Origin: Dryococelus australis
Lineage: Eukaryota > Arthropoda > Insecta > Phasmatodea > Phasmatidae
DNA length: 64,000 bases
Direction: 5' to 3'
NCBI GenBank assembly: GCA_029891345.1
Contig: CM056997.1
Location: 214,125,212-214,189,211, forward strand
Shown piece after piece: positions 48,916 to 60,130 of the stretch; positions within the stretch are counted from its first letter, which is position 1, and each line of letters starts with the position of its first letter. The translations under genes and the position numbers were made by a program. The notes below the pieces were generated by a model. That model saw only the letters and a list, made by a program, of their open reading frames with translations. It searched no databases and had not been told where the DNA came from.

Positions 48916-49474
48916 ATGTATAGCAGTATTCTCAACATGGACACACACAACCAATTATTCACATTACTTATTGGCGATGAGAAACCCACAATAATTAAAC
49001 TTGTTGGGTCATATGAACTCAAAGACATGGAAAGTTACATAAAGACTAGTGTTTCTGAAAATGTCAAGTTTGTGTTACAAGGCAATATAAGCACTATAAG
49101 GTCTCTAATGCACAGTAATGTCGACGTTGATTTCAGACAAAATGATTCATTTACATCAGTGTTAGGTTACAAAAAGGAAAATATATCCAGCAAACCAACT
49201 ACATGAATCATCCACCTAAGTTAACATTCTGTCAGTTAATGTGTATTGTATAAATGTAAACATCATAGATGGTTTGTATTTGAATGGAAAACCAACAAAC
49301 ACACTAAATTATTTTATTTTTTCAGTTGTGCCAGGATACAAAGTAATTTGAAAACTAACTATTTTAATTTATTTACCACTAATAGTTAATCATTTAGATG
49401 AATTAATTGTTAAAATTGTTGACCAAAACAAACTTAGAAACTTTACAAACAAAGATGTTATCATGTGTTTATAA
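48916..49474 (+). pseudogene. Probable Polinton minor capsid (penton-like) protein, decayed
   Basis: The first frame (48916-49206) has VGSYELKDMESYIK, VKFVLQGNISTIRSL and SFTSVLGYKKEN. Further on, in shifted frames, come NIIDGLYLNGKPTNTLNYF, VVPGYKVI and, near the end, KIVDQNKLRNFTNKDVIMCL before a stop at 49472-49474. I know this order of blocks from the protein that lies between the protease and the major capsid gene in many insect Polintons, usually assigned as the minor capsid or penton. That assignment is from family knowledge. The N-terminal part is short, so it is truncated, and stops or frameshifts follow 49206. Confidence 0.65.
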
Positions 49475-49528
49475 TTGATAAATAACAAATTAGTATATAA
49501 ATACTTGCATTGTGTGTAACATAATCAA

Positions 49529-49733
49529 AATGGGGATTGTGTACCATATGTATGTGAAGTAGGAAATTCTGTTAAGAAAGTGGGAGGTATAGTTGATAAT
49601 TATGTTTAAAAGAAAACCAGTATAAAATGATGTAAATGCATTTGTAAAGTGATTAGTTCGATTGGTAAACCCATGAGGTTAACATGAGGCAACATATAGT
49701 TTTTTAAGAGATTTGTTATATAAAGTAACACAG
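49529..49733 (+). pseudogene. Broken small ORF before the major capsid gene
   Basis: A frame starts MGIVYHMYVK at 49529, then a stop; a shifted frame continues VGNSVKKVGGIVDNYV. Just before 49734 a frame reads FLRDLLYKVTQ into the capsid start. In insect Polintons a small protein often precedes the major capsid gene here; I cannot assign a function. Confidence 0.35.
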
Positions 49734-50957
49734 ATGGAAAACATACTTAATATTGAGCAGCCTATAAGTTATGTGGATGCTACCACAAACACTGAGATAC
49801 ATGTATATGAAGCATTCAGAGCAGGGCCATATACATTCCCATCAGAAATAATAATACCTTAGTAGAATCATTACATTTATACACTGCCTTCGAAATCGAA
49901 TTTGAAGTTCAGAGGAACAATTAAAAAGACAGCTGATGGAAGTAATTGAGAAACTACAGGAATAGTGAGAATTGGGATACTTAATTTGGTTGACAGAATT
50001 GCATATTTACTGAATGGTGTTGAAACTGATCAAAACCGAGATGTCGGAATCACTTCTACAATAAAAAACTATCTCTTGAAAACTATAAACTATGTTTATA
50101 CAAGCCTTATGGCAGGATGGCTCCACTAACAATTACACATTAGAAATAAAACCAGGTGGGAAATATGAAGTTGTAATATCATTGAGTATGGTACTTGTAT
50201 TTACTGAAGACTATAGGTATGTTATAGTATATGCTAAACAAGAATTTGTTACTCTATTTGGCAATACAAACATGAATGCTATATGCGACATGGCTAATGA
50301 TGACGATGGTATAACATTTGAATTAAGCAGTGTACAATAGCGTATGCCACATATAGAGAGATTAATACTTGAGAATGCTTTAAGTTTTTAAATTATACAA
50401 AAAAAAATGAAAAAAGGGAAGAACCTAGACCTTGCATTCAGATCATGGAGTCTAAAAACTTCCCCTTCACTACCAGCAAGCAATAAAATCATATGGAATG
50501 TAAAATCAAAATTCTCAAATGGAAAACCCAGATGTCATTATATATTTTCAAACAGAAAAACTATTTAAGAGCAGACAGATCAGAATTTGACCATTGGAGT
50601 ATGAAAAATATTCAACTTTATCTAAATGTGAGCCTAACCCTATATGGATTTTAACACATATTTCGGAAATGGTGTGTTCCTCATGTGTTACAATATGTAC
50701 ACAAAGTTTCAGGAAATGTATAACAATAAAGACATTGCACCGATCTTAGAGCCTGAAACATTTAATACCAGAGGGCCTTTATTTCTGTTTGATGAAGCAA
50801 ACAAAATGACAGTATTAGCAATAATGTTATTAATTCACATATTGAAATAATTGCTATCACACCCATTGCTGAAAATACTCAAGCTTAGGCATTAATACTA
50901 CAGGACAGCATAGCGAGTTATAATGTTCGAGATAAGTCGGTTAAAGTACTAATATGA
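49734..50957 (+). pseudogene. Polinton major capsid protein (double jelly-roll type), decayed
   Basis: An ATG at 49734 begins MENILNIEQPISYVDATTNT. Later blocks in order are: LNGVETDQNRDVGITST (about 50012-50062), VVISLSMVLVFTEDYRYVIV (about 50170), RMPHIERLI (50341), AFRSWSLKTSPSLPASNKI (about 50435), YNMYTKFQEMYNNKDIAPIL (about 50690) and, after a shift, IASYNVRDKSVKVLI to a stop at 50955-50957. This matches the layout of the Polinton major capsid as I know it, at about 408 codons. Stops follow near 49860 and 50338, and frameshifts separate several blocks, so it cannot be translated whole. A fold prediction is the proper test of the jelly-roll assignment. Confidence 0.82.
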
Positions 50958-51798
50958 ATCAGTCACTCATGAACAGTTGATGAGTCATCATGTTCTGCAG
51001 CATACAAGTATTTCAGACCCTGTGTCGGTTTATCATTAAGGAAATGGCTGTTACAGACCTAAACAACCACATAATAGTTTTTAGTTTCAAAGCCCCTTTC
51101 GACTGGTAATACCTAAGTCATAAATATAAGAAAACAAACACACAGATCACAAAAATCACCTTGGTTTAGTTTGGGATAGTGGTTGTATTGATTATGATAA
51201 TATAGAGAGTATCTGCAAGAACTGCATAAAAAATAAGGAAGTATATGAGTGTGGACTTGATCAAAAATGCATTCTATCAAGTGCCTGGAAGGTAAAAGTA
51301 ATTTATTTGCAAAAATACTATAATTGCATTTCATTCAAAAAGTTACGTCAAATGATTGATTACACAACACCCTTCATCTCACTAGGTGAAAATTCTAAAT
51401 AAATGAATAAATTGTCACTGATAATGGATTGTGGTGAAGGGGAGGAGAAGGAGAAGGAACCATCATTTGACAATGTAAGAATAATACTTCTATGGTTAGC
51501 AATGTCTGAGGTATGGATGGAGGGGTTAGGATGGAGGGGTGAGGAGTGGATGTTCATGTTTTTAAAGCAATCAATGAGTATATATTGGTCAGTGGATGTG
51601 TCTCAGCTAACTGTTTTGTGAGTAGAAAAAAATTGGGAAGAGCAAAAATCAACCCTCAAACCTACCTTTCATGTAGTTTAAAATGGAAGAAGAATATACT
51701 GATGAAGTTAATTTTTCGTGTATTTGTGTGGAAATGTCAAGTTGTAAAATTAACATCACTAAGTTCTTTAGGTGGTTATTGCATCCAAAGCTGTCTCG
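50958..51798. other. Polinton right arm, no gene recognised
   Basis: ORFs at 51113-51334 (minus), 51360-51557 (minus) and 51403-51621 (plus) overlap and have no recognisable motifs. Nothing else is seen. Confidence 0.5.
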
Positions 51799-52233
51799 AT
51801 GTTGTTTTATAGGGGAGAAATAGTGGTTTTGTCTCAGTTTCAGTTTGGCGTTTGTACTGTGAACATGAGTTTCTTTCATCCGGCTAATCCATATGTGAGT
51901 GCAACTCCCATAAAATCTACAATAGACTATTATTTTGGTCTAGTGGAATATTACATGAGTTTAGTGAGAGTTGAAATTCGTTTTTTCCATTTTCGCATAA
52001 GTCATATTTCATTGGGTACTGAGAAAACCCACAAACTAATCCAGTGTTCCGATTTAAATAAATGTCCCGTACATTTTATGCTACCGAATACCATATTTTA
52101 TGCATCAATAGATGAAATTTATGTACATCATCAGGAGAGTTTTCCTGATGTCGTCGATAATATTGTGTTACATGCTCCAAACTGCTGTAAAGATGCTAGC
52201 ACTCAAAAGTGTTTTGTCGAAATGTTTTTGTAA
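51799..52233 (+). CDS. Unidentified Polinton right-arm ORF
   Basis: A continuous frame with ATGs at 51799 and 51865 runs 145 or 123 codons to a stop at 52231-52233. It is the only long intact frame in the right arm beyond the capsid gene. It is rich in aromatic residues and histidine (YYFGLVEYYMSLVRVEIRFF, YVHHQESFPDVVDN) and has five cysteines (three within CCKDASTQKC near the end). I recognise no family, signal peptide or membrane segment. It is co-oriented with the capsid genes. It could be an accessory gene acquired by the element, or chance. Confidence 0.35.
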   Translation: MLFYRGEIVVLSQFQFGVCTVNMSFFHPANPYVSATPIKSTIDYYFGLVEYYMSLVRVEIRFFHFRISHISLGTEKTHKLIQCSDLNKCPVHFMLPNTIFYASIDEIYVHHQESFPDVVDNIVLHAPNCCKDASTQKCFVEMFL

Positions 52234-53819
52234 AGGTTCTCAAATTGTCCTAATGTGTGTTAAATTGGTAATTGTATATGTCTTGTTAAACTGCGAAATC
52301 AAATAAACGTCGTATGTCACACAGGTTTGTAACAAAATAGTAATGTGCTGTACTTTGGTATATTATAAATAGTGTGACAAAATATAAATTGTTTGTGTTT
52401 TAAATGACTTATAAAAACCCTCATGACCTTTTAAGCTTATTGATATATTATAGGATAATGTTGAATACAAGTGTGTATGTGTGTGTTTTATGGGGGGGGG
52501 GGGGTGTATAGGTGTGTGTGGGTACGTGAAGTTTAACAGAGTACACCATATCTAAATTATTTAATAAGAAAAAACAATTAAAAAGTAAGTAAAAAAATTG
52601 AAGAAGATTAAAAGAAAACTAGAAAATATTTAAAACTATCGAAAAATATCTTTAAAACGATTTGCAAAACAGATGTCAATATATTTAACATGAAACTAAA
52701 ACTCTCGAATCAAATCAATACAAATTTAAAACAACTCCGAAAAAATATTTTTAACTAACCGAAAAATGACTTTAAAACGATTGTAAAACAGATATCAGTG
52801 TAGTTAACATGAAAATAAAACTCTTGAATCTAATAAATACAAATTTCAAACAAGTCCAGAAATAAATTTTAAATGAACTGAAAAATGTCTTTAAAACTGA
52901 TGTAAAACAGGTCTCAATTGATTCAAATCGGTTCCCAAAAAAAATTTTAACAAGTTTCGAACAAAACTATAAACACTCTGTTAAAACTAATTTAGTTACT
53001 GTTTAAATTAGAGAGATTGGCTTAGTGGGCTCTGTCCTGGAGATGAGCACTGGAGTTTCGCCCATCACCGAGTCGCCAAGATCCTCACGTCCCACTACTA
53101 GTCGGAGTAGGTGATGTGGAGTCGGAGGCGTAGAAAATATGACACTCGCATCTGCGCGGAGACAATGTCAGTCAGCAATGCAGACTCCTATGTTGCGTGA
53201 CGTACAACTTTAAGTCTGAAAAACTGAAAGGGATTGGAGACTTACAACAACCTTATGTAGTCTTCACCTAAGCCCCCGCTTTTTAATAGAAAGTTACAGA
53301 GGAATAGGATAGCAGTTAGGAATGAACAGTATCCCTAGCACCAATTATTGAATTTATAAAGCCACTTAATTAAAAACACTTTACAGTTATGCCAGGAATG
53401 CATTCTCCAGAAGCAATAAATAACATATTTGAATAGGTGCTTTTAGATTTTAATGCCAGTCCGCTAATGTTTCAAAATACATTTTAGAAAAAGGAAGCCT
53501 AGTAAAATACTCCGAGCGATGGCATTCGCGAAAAGAGAAATCATTCCAGTTAGGTCGAAAAATGCAACGTGCCTTGAAATGTTCTCGAATTCATGTTATT
53601 TTCGAAGACGTGAGTGATTTATTTGTCCCTTTCGTGAGGTCCAGACATAATTCACTATTTTTAGAAATTGTTTTATCACATAGGAATTTTCTCTTGGACG
53701 ACACAATTACCCAATCAATATTATCCACGATCCAGTGAGCACAGGAATTTATGTATTTATTGTAAGAAAGTGAGCATATAAATTTTAACTAAAGAAAGGA
53801 TATAGTGGTTCCCCAGTCT
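52234..53819. other. Polinton right margin, non-coding
   Basis: A G homopolymer lies at about 52492-52503, followed by a tandem repeat at 52600-52940 (listed) and a GC-richer patch at 53005-53290 (containing ggcttagtgggctctgtcct and gagtcggagtcg-like strings). The patch looks like an inserted short repeat but shows no A or B box I trust. No coding sequence is recognised. Confidence 0.5.
52600..52940. repeat. Tandem repeat, unit about 120 bases, nearly three copies
   Basis: Starts at 52641, 52761 and 52880, each with gaaaaatg(a/t)ctttaaaac or close, followed by gtaaaacag, a ttaacatgaaa(c/a)taaaactct block and atacaaattt(a/c)aaacaa. Divergence is moderate. Confidence 0.85.
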
Positions 53820-54270
53820 ATTCAGTATAAATAAATTTATCGAAATTTTATTATATGTGCGACTCAAATCAAAACCTATGCAACTGCATTCCCTCCCCTC
53901 CCCTCTGCATCAACTGCATCACACCTCATTCCGTCGTCAGAGTCCGAAGTGTCAACATCTAAAATGGTACTTGTGTCATTCTTGCCCCAACACCAAAACG
54001 ATCAATCACATATATGCTGCAGCTCCCACCCCTCACACCACATCTACTTCCTGCTCCCTAACCGACAACACCTGTAATTACGTAATTTCTAATTACGAAA
54101 AAATAAAATATAAGTACCAAGTACCGACCGCTAAAACTCCAGCCTGGCGGCCAACGACCCAACAGCGCCCGCCAGAACACCCCTTCACATCTCCGGCACA
54201 CTCACATGGTACGGGGGATGGGGAAATGCAACTTCGTCGCCACCATTTTGAATAAATGATGGCCAGTACT
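53820..54270 (-). repeat. Right terminal inverted repeat of the Polinton
   Basis: Reverse complement of the left repeat at 38314-38790. The block 53910-53975 (tcattccgtcgtcagagtcc) is nearly identical to the left copy. Outer sequence from 54120 to 54270 differs at many positions but keeps the terminal ccattttgaataaatgatgg / ccagtact. Confidence 0.93.
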
Positions 54271-54426
54271 GGTAATTTTGTTCCCTCTAGGGGTGGCAAC
54301 GACGTAGTTGCAGTTCATGAAGAACACACTGCTATGAGACACAGTCGTGGCGTTTGCATTGGCTGGAGTACTCATCGTCGGGTTCCCTTCAACTCGACAA
54401 AGAATCTCCCCTTCAAGTGGCACCAC

Positions 54427-54540
54427 TCACCTCCCACATAGACGTACCGGGTTCGATTCCCGGCGCGGTAGCTCCCGGATTCTCGCATCTGGGAATCGTG
54501 CCGGATGATGTCGCTACCGTGAGGCGGGAGTTTTGAAATC
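54427..54540 (+). mobile_element. SINE fragment with B box
   Basis: ccgggttcgattcccggcgc is a perfect B-box-type string. It is followed by ctcccggattctcgcatctg and aatcgtgccggatgatgtcg, matching the start of the copies at 57091 and 59909. The A-box half and the 3' body are missing. Confidence 0.7.
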
Positions 54541-55817
54541 TATATAGCACCGCAACGGTACTTTTCTGATAAGAGGTTCCTCATCAAAACTTTGTCTACT
54601 ACGTGCGCTCTACAACCTCGAGAATTGTGTAACAGATATTATGAAACATTGTGTATAGTTAGTATATAAGCATTAATTAATTTGTTTCAGGTTTTAACTT
54701 AATCAAGCTGTTACTGACACAACAAAATCTTCAGTTCTTAATGTGTTCCTCTAATCTGTAAATTTATCTACTAGTCTCATTAACAGTTACGTGCTACATT
54801 ATGCAGATACAGTGACTGTTCAGAAACCAATCTCTGAGGAATAGGGCTGGTGATGGCGGGGGGATTAGAATATGGTTCAATCCACTTTTCACTGGTAAAC
54901 GAACAGACTTACCCTCACAAAGCCTCTTGATGAAGCTATGATATTCGTGTGTCTAAATACTTTGAAAACAATCGCATATTAGTGATGGTCATTCAACACG
55001 AAAACTTACCTACATCTAGGCAAAAAAATATTTGTGCGCCATGTAAAATACTATTACAGCAAGTGGGTTTGCCCATACTAGAGGGCCCCACATATAAAGA
55101 TGTTTTTTTGCTCAAGCAAATTACCGCTTTGGATGCAATTATAGTGCCACTAACAGTTAAAAACAGTCACGTGTTACGTTATGCAGATTATCACAGCGCC
55201 CAGAGTTCGTATTTCAGTCAGGTATCCATACTGTCAACTAGTCGTTGGTTCTACTAGCAGTGCATTCTACATCGCTGGAAGCAGTTCCTGTACTACTTTA
55301 CGCACTTCAGAGAGACTTTCAATGTACCATAATTATGATATATATTGATTTTCCAGATCTTACTTGTGATTCTTGGCCGACTGTGTACCGCTTTACAGGA
55401 GCTCACTAAGTTTCCCCCCTTGTTCCCTCTTTCCAGCTACGAAGGAGAACACAGATGTTTCTGCGGACTTTTCCAGACTCTCGAGTTATAACTAAGGGAC
55501 CCACACGCAGCTGTATGCCCTGACGTTACGACAGACAGAAAACATTTTTTTTTTTAAATTACGAGAAGTGGGCCTACTGGTAAAAATTATTCTGGTTTCT
55601 TCGCAAGTTTACGAACGCCCACTTACGACGATGACAATTACGCAAATTCACGGAAATAATTGTAACTCTTTACCGATACTTCCATAAATGTACTTTTATA
55701 TTTTAAAGATTAGGATGTACTATATTTTCGTTTTGAAGAAGTACTTAATTAATCATTAACTTGTTTTCCTTTAAAAGCACCGTTTGGCTAAGAGGTATTT
55801 TGCGTGATCAGGAACTA
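54541..55817. other. Stretch without a recognisable feature
   Basis: An aacagt(t/c)acgtg-type doublet (about 54780-54810 and 55155-55185, cacgtgttacgttatgcaga versus acgtgctacattatgcagat) suggests a partial duplication. No gene is seen. Confidence 0.5.
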
Positions 55818-55918
55818 CAGGGCGAGTCCTTTAAAAGAGGTTCCGTGGTCTGTATTTCTCAGTCCCTCGCTCCGTTACACACATGTTCCAGGGGGCCTCT
55901 TTTAAAGGACTCAGCCTG
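55818..55918. mobile_element. MITE of 101 bases with TA target duplication
   Basis: Left end cagggcgagtcctttaaaag and right end cttttaaaggactcagcctg are inverted repeats with a single mismatch over the first 20 bases. TA flanks both sides (55816-55817, 55919-55920). The interior is about 55 bases. It fits a very short nonautonomous Tc1/mariner-like element. Confidence 0.8.
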
Positions 55919-55920
55919 TA

Positions 55921-57090
55921 TATAGATAAAACAAAATTGTAGGGCATACTGAATGATACTGAGGCATGTTAAGCAGCCTGTTCCATAAATTTCTTACCCA
56001 GAAATGATTGTGAAGTACCAGTTAGGCCAATATAAATTTTCACTTTAAAAAATACCCATAAGAAACCAAAATAAAAATAGAAACCATCTTCGGACGTGAA
56101 AAATTTCCCGTTGAAAAATATTGAACCGGTTTAAAATGACAAATACACGACAGGTGCTCTTGTTGCTGTTTTGGGTCTTGGTTACCTCTGCTACGACCGC
56201 AGAGGCACATTCTTTGAGATGTAAACTGCGGCAACTTGTTTCCAGTTTCTCTCATTGTTCATATCGATACAATCGGGAGCCCTCCTATCTTTCCTGCTGG
56301 GCTGTCAGCGAGCTTGTGCCAACAGCAGCAGCAGAAGCAGCAGCAGTAGAACGAACGCACGCAAACAGATCCTGTTTTCGTTTTGTCGCTAGTCTACACG
56401 TGTAAATCACAAACTGGCAGCCACGCAGCAGCAGGCAGCATTCATTTTCTATCGGCGATTATACTGCTGTCACCTTGTTGCTATCGTTGCTTTGCGGTAT
56501 TGGGAATAACCGTCGCGAGCGAGGAGAATGATTCATTCTCTTGTTCGAGTTTTATCAGCCGAGCCCCAGCAGGAAAGGACAGCCAATATTTCACAAGTAA
56601 TGATGTGCTGTGCTTGGCTTGGAGCACTCCGGAGGGAAATATGACAAAAAAAGTATCGCAGCCTTGGTTGATAGCAAGTCTTCTGCTTCAGACGCCGACG
56701 AATACAGATGTGATCGTTTACGTCAAGATTAAAACCGCGTTTTCCTTTTAATCCGCTCCACTTTCTTTGTGGAATTATGAACTTACAGTGTTGCCTCTGA
56801 CGTCCATCATGTAAGTTATGATCTCTGATCCAAATTCGTTCTGCTTCCACACGAACTTGTGACAAACTATATTTTCCTTTTACATACACGCACCACGATC
56901 GATTAATTTTCACCCTTTCACATTCTTTATTGCACGAAGGCAAGTCAAAATTTTTAATCTAGTAGCTGCGAATTTGGAAATGGCATGGCTAAATCCGTAA
57001 ATGCAAAAAGTCTTAATTAAATAAAATTTGCCACACCCAGCTCCAGTCAACAAAAGACTAAAGTGTAAAACACGCGGACCCAAAGGACAC
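55921..57090. other. Stretch with one candidate ORF only
   Basis: Contains the ORF listed at 56136-56405 and a short GCA/CAG tract (56324-56348). Overlapping ORFs on both strands at 56383-56943 match nothing I know. Confidence 0.45.
56136..56405 (+). other. ORF with signal-peptide-like start, doubtful
   Basis: An ATG at 56136 opens a 90-codon frame whose first 25 residues (MTNTRQVLLLLFWVLVTSAT) look like a good signal peptide followed by TAEAHS. The rest contains four cysteines and an alanine/glutamate run encoded by a GCA repeat. I know no family, and splice signals at the end are unconvincing. It may be a small secreted peptide or chance. Confidence 0.22.
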
Positions 57091-57325
57091 GGGGCCGCGG
57101 TGGTGTAGTGGTTAGACTATTCGCCTCACACCTAGGCAGCCTGAGTCCGACTCCCGGCGGGGTCACGCTCGGATTTTCGTACGTAAGAATCGTGTCAGGC
57201 GATGCCGCAGGTCGGTGGGTTTTCTCGGGGATCTCCCGCTCCTGCATTTTTCGGCACTGCTCCATGCTCACTTGCCTCACCCACGTTAGCTCTCAACACC
57301 TAGATGTTAAGAGTCGCCCCAACTC
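57091..57325 (+). mobile_element. tRNA-derived SINE, nearly complete
   Basis: ggggccgcggtggtgtagtg then gttagactattcgcctcaca forms a tRNA-like 5' half with an A box. gagtccgactcccggc is a slightly altered B box. A shared body follows (tcggattttcgtacgtaaga, ctccatgctcac) and an end with caacacctagatgttaagag. The body order matches the other copies. Confidence 0.8.
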
Positions 57326-57861
57326 TCTTCCCCACAGCCGCGGCCACACGAGTGGTAGGTATAAAGAGTTTATTATAAATTCGTTCGGCAGGCATGGTTG
57401 AACATACTTGATAACGGAACTAGCTCCAGTGTTTACACCTCAATAATTGAATGCAAACAAAAGGAAATCTTAACCTCGAAAACAGGCTCCCATTAATATT
57501 TATAATCGTTTCAATCACACATTGAGGTTGAGTATTTTATTAAATTTAACACAACTAACCTTATTTTTATTGAAACAATACAGCGAACGCTGTTTTTTGA
57601 CATGGTTTATTATTTATTTCAACTAATGCAGAAAATTTCGCAAATTTCACCCATTTTAATGATACTAACTATTTACTCCATAACAGCCAATTCGAGCGCA
57701 ACACAGAAGAAAACTCGTACCGATTTACTCACACAACACTTTCTTTTTTTTTACTTTGGACAAGAAGTGACTGCGACTGGAACAAGTCCGGAGTCTGTGC
57801 AACAGTGTGCATTGATGAGAAATATTGAATAGAAGTAGTTGTGTGTCCCGTGTGACCACAA
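57326..57861. other. AT-rich stretch without a recognisable feature
   Basis: No ORF with coding character. It leads into the 30-base array. Confidence 0.5.
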
Positions 57862-58335
57862 CCATAGACACAAACAGCAGTGCCTGCCAGACTATAGACA
57901 CAAACAGCAGTGTCTGCCAGACTATAGACACAAACAGCAGTGCCTGCCAGACCATAGACACAAACAGCAGTGCCTGCCAGACTATAGACACAAACAGCAG
58001 TGCTGGCCAGACAATAGACACAAACAGCAGTGCTGGCCAGACTATAGACACAAACAGCAGTGCCTTCCAGATCATAGATACAAACAGCAGTGCCTGGCAG
58101 ACTATAGACAAAAACAGCAGTGCCTGCCTGACTAGACACAAACAGCAGTGCTGGCCAGACTATAGACACAAACAGCAGTGCCTGCCAGATCGTAGATACA
58201 AACAGCTGTGCCTGGCAGACTATAGACAAAAACAGCAGTGCCTGCCTGACTAGACACAAACAGCAGTGCTGGCCAGACTATAGACACAAACAGCAGTGCT
58301 GGCCAGACTATAGACACAAATAGCAATGCTGGCCA
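57862..58335. repeat. 30-base minisatellite, about 16 copies
   Basis: The unit is close to agacacaaacagcagtgcct + gccagactat. Variants alternate tgcctgccag, tgctggccag and tgcctggcag, giving higher-order pairs (a 115-base block near 58080-58140 recurs near 58200-58260). The period is a multiple of three, so long ORFs run through on both strands; I do not call them genes. Confidence 0.96.
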
Positions 58336-58548
58336 GACCTTAATCTTGTTACGACAGCTTTCTGGCCGACAGCTCCTGGCAGACTACCATATCGCGTCAG
58401 TCCAGTCCAGTGAGTTGGGTGGCTCAACTGCCCCCCTCCCCCTTCTCATCCACGTGCCGTGGCACGACTGCCATGTTGAGTTTTTCATTTATATCCCATA
58501 ACTTTTTGCTTAATGAAATAACTACATTTTTAACCACATTTTCTACAA

Positions 58549-58875
58549 TGTTATATTTTGTTGAAATCGCCAATGGCGTATCTGTGTTCGTGAGAAATTA
58601 TGGTCTAAATAAAAATAAAATTATTTAATTTAATTTCTAAAAATATATTTAAAATTGTTTTTGCAACATTAAACTACTTGTCTCTACTCTCAACGCTTGT
58701 TATTCTCCGTGAGCGCAATATTTAATGTCACTCAATTCTAATAAATTCCTTATCATTGTGTATGTTAGTCGCAGTCACCTAATTCACAATTATTATTTAG
58801 AAATATCCAATCAAACCGTCTATTGCCGTCATTCCAAATGTCTGTCACTCACGCATCCAGATGAATAGTCCCGCC

Positions 58876-58915
<40 letters not shown>

Positions 58916-59410
58916 CCTCTCGCTCTCTCTCCAATGTAACGATGCTCGCAGTCCGCACACTTCACTCCCGCTGATCGCTCTCGTTGTTGCTCGTCGCTTC
59001 GCTGGCACCGTACAACTGGCGCTTAAAGCCTTACACTCCATACCGACTACTCGGAGGCTCGTCGTGGCTTATATAGACCCGCTGGTTCCGATCCAAAAGG
59101 TTCTCTACATTCCGTGTCACTTTAAGGGAGGTGAGGGTGATGACCAGAACAGACTTAAAACGATAACCACAAATATTCATTCCTTAAGGATGGGAAGAGG
59201 CGTGAGTCACGATAGGCTTATTGTGGTACGCAAGGCGGCATCCCTTTGTAAATCTCCGCGCACTCCGCGATTTACTAATGATGCCCTTGACAAGCCTTGC
59301 TTCGCAAGCTCGTGTGGAATTTGGCAAGGGAAGCCGTGCAGAGCGGCAGCATGAAACACTACATTGCCAAAGGTATCTAGTTGTAATTTTTTTAACCTGT
59401 CCGTAAACAA
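58549..59410 (+). mobile_element. LTR of the same retrotransposon family, copy 3 (old)
   Basis: Starts tgttatattttg. It shares gcgtatctgtgttcgtgag, ggtctaaataaaaataaaa, tgtctgtcactcacgcatccag and gatgctcgcagtc(c) with the LTRs at 62824 and 4277, in the same order. A CT tract (58878-58935) has expanded inside it. The 3' end is unclear (perhaps near cgtaaaca at about 59402-59410) and no matching target duplication is visible, so this is an old copy. Confidence 0.7.
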
Positions 59411-59908
59411 CGGAAATAAACCACAAAACAGTATTTCAACATGGCGCGTGAGGTCCAGTGTTAAAAATACTGAAGTAAAACTGTCACTTATTCTGTGAAC
59501 CCCAGCCACACACGCTTATCACTGGCCAGCTTCATGTAGGAACACCTTTCGCCAATCAGCGTCTGCGAACTCATTTGCCAGCCGGCAGCCTAGCTAATAG
59601 TGAGCCTTTCACAGCACGCAGTATCCAATCAGACGCTTCACTTCTGTGTGCTTATTTACCCTACGCCAGTAACGACGTAAACTTCCTCGCTAGCGATGAC
59701 CATCGCCACGGCTCAGTACGCAATGACGCAGCGGTTCCTTTGATGGCTGACCTGCCAGCTGGCAAGCAGGTTACCAGTCGCTGATCGGCGAACGGGACTC
59801 CGACAATTTGCTGTTAAGTGACGCCATCTTTCTGGCGTGTGCGACTGGAGCTGGCGGAATAAGTAGCTGTTTCACCTCTGTATTCTTGAATACTCTGTGA
59901 TCACACCA
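59411..59908. other. Stretch without a recognisable feature
   Basis: Mixed composition. An ORF at 59575-59784 matches nothing I know. Confidence 0.5.
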
Positions 59909-60130
59909 GGGGCCGCGGTGTTTCAATGGTCAGACTACTCGCCGCCACCTAGGCGAACCGGGTTCGATTCCCGGTGGGGTCGCTCTCGGATTTCCGCACG
60001 TGAGAATGGTTTCCCCCACCCCTGTATTCCGGCGTTGCTCCATATTCTTCACTCTTCACCGTATCGGAGAAGTAAGCCAGCATCAGCATGGCGCGACCTC
60101 CTTCTTTACGGGAACAGAACACAACTGACA
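59909..60130 (+). mobile_element. tRNA-derived SINE copy
   Basis: ggggccgcggtgtttcaatg then gtcagactactcgccgccac is the A-box half, and ccgggttcgattcccggtgg is a perfect B box. The body has tctcggatttccgcacgtga, attccggcgttgctccatat and cttcaccgtatcggagaagt. It is the reference copy for the family here. Confidence 0.85.

Larger units (their letters stand above)
38314..54270. mobile_element. Polinton/Maverick element, complete ends, all genes decayed
   Basis: Terminal inverted repeats of about 450 bases bound a 15.96 kb unit that carries the Polinton gene set: protein-primed DNA polymerase B, retroviral-type integrase, FtsK/HerA-type packaging ATPase, adenovirus-type cysteine protease, a pX-like basic protein, and probable minor and major capsid proteins. 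Replication and integration genes and the ATPase lie on the minus strand of the left two thirds. Morphogenesis genes lie on the plus strand of the right third, diverging from a repeated spacer at 47470-48027. The extreme ends are aatactggcc (38314) and its counterpart ggccagtact (to 54270). I see no exact 6-base target duplication (tgtacc versus ggtaat), which fits an old insertion. Every recognisable gene has stops or frameshifts. Confidence 0.95.

Noticed and set aside
57862-58335. CRISPR-like regular array
   Set aside because: Repeats are contiguous with no unique spacers, there are no cas genes and the context is eukaryotic; it is a minisatellite.
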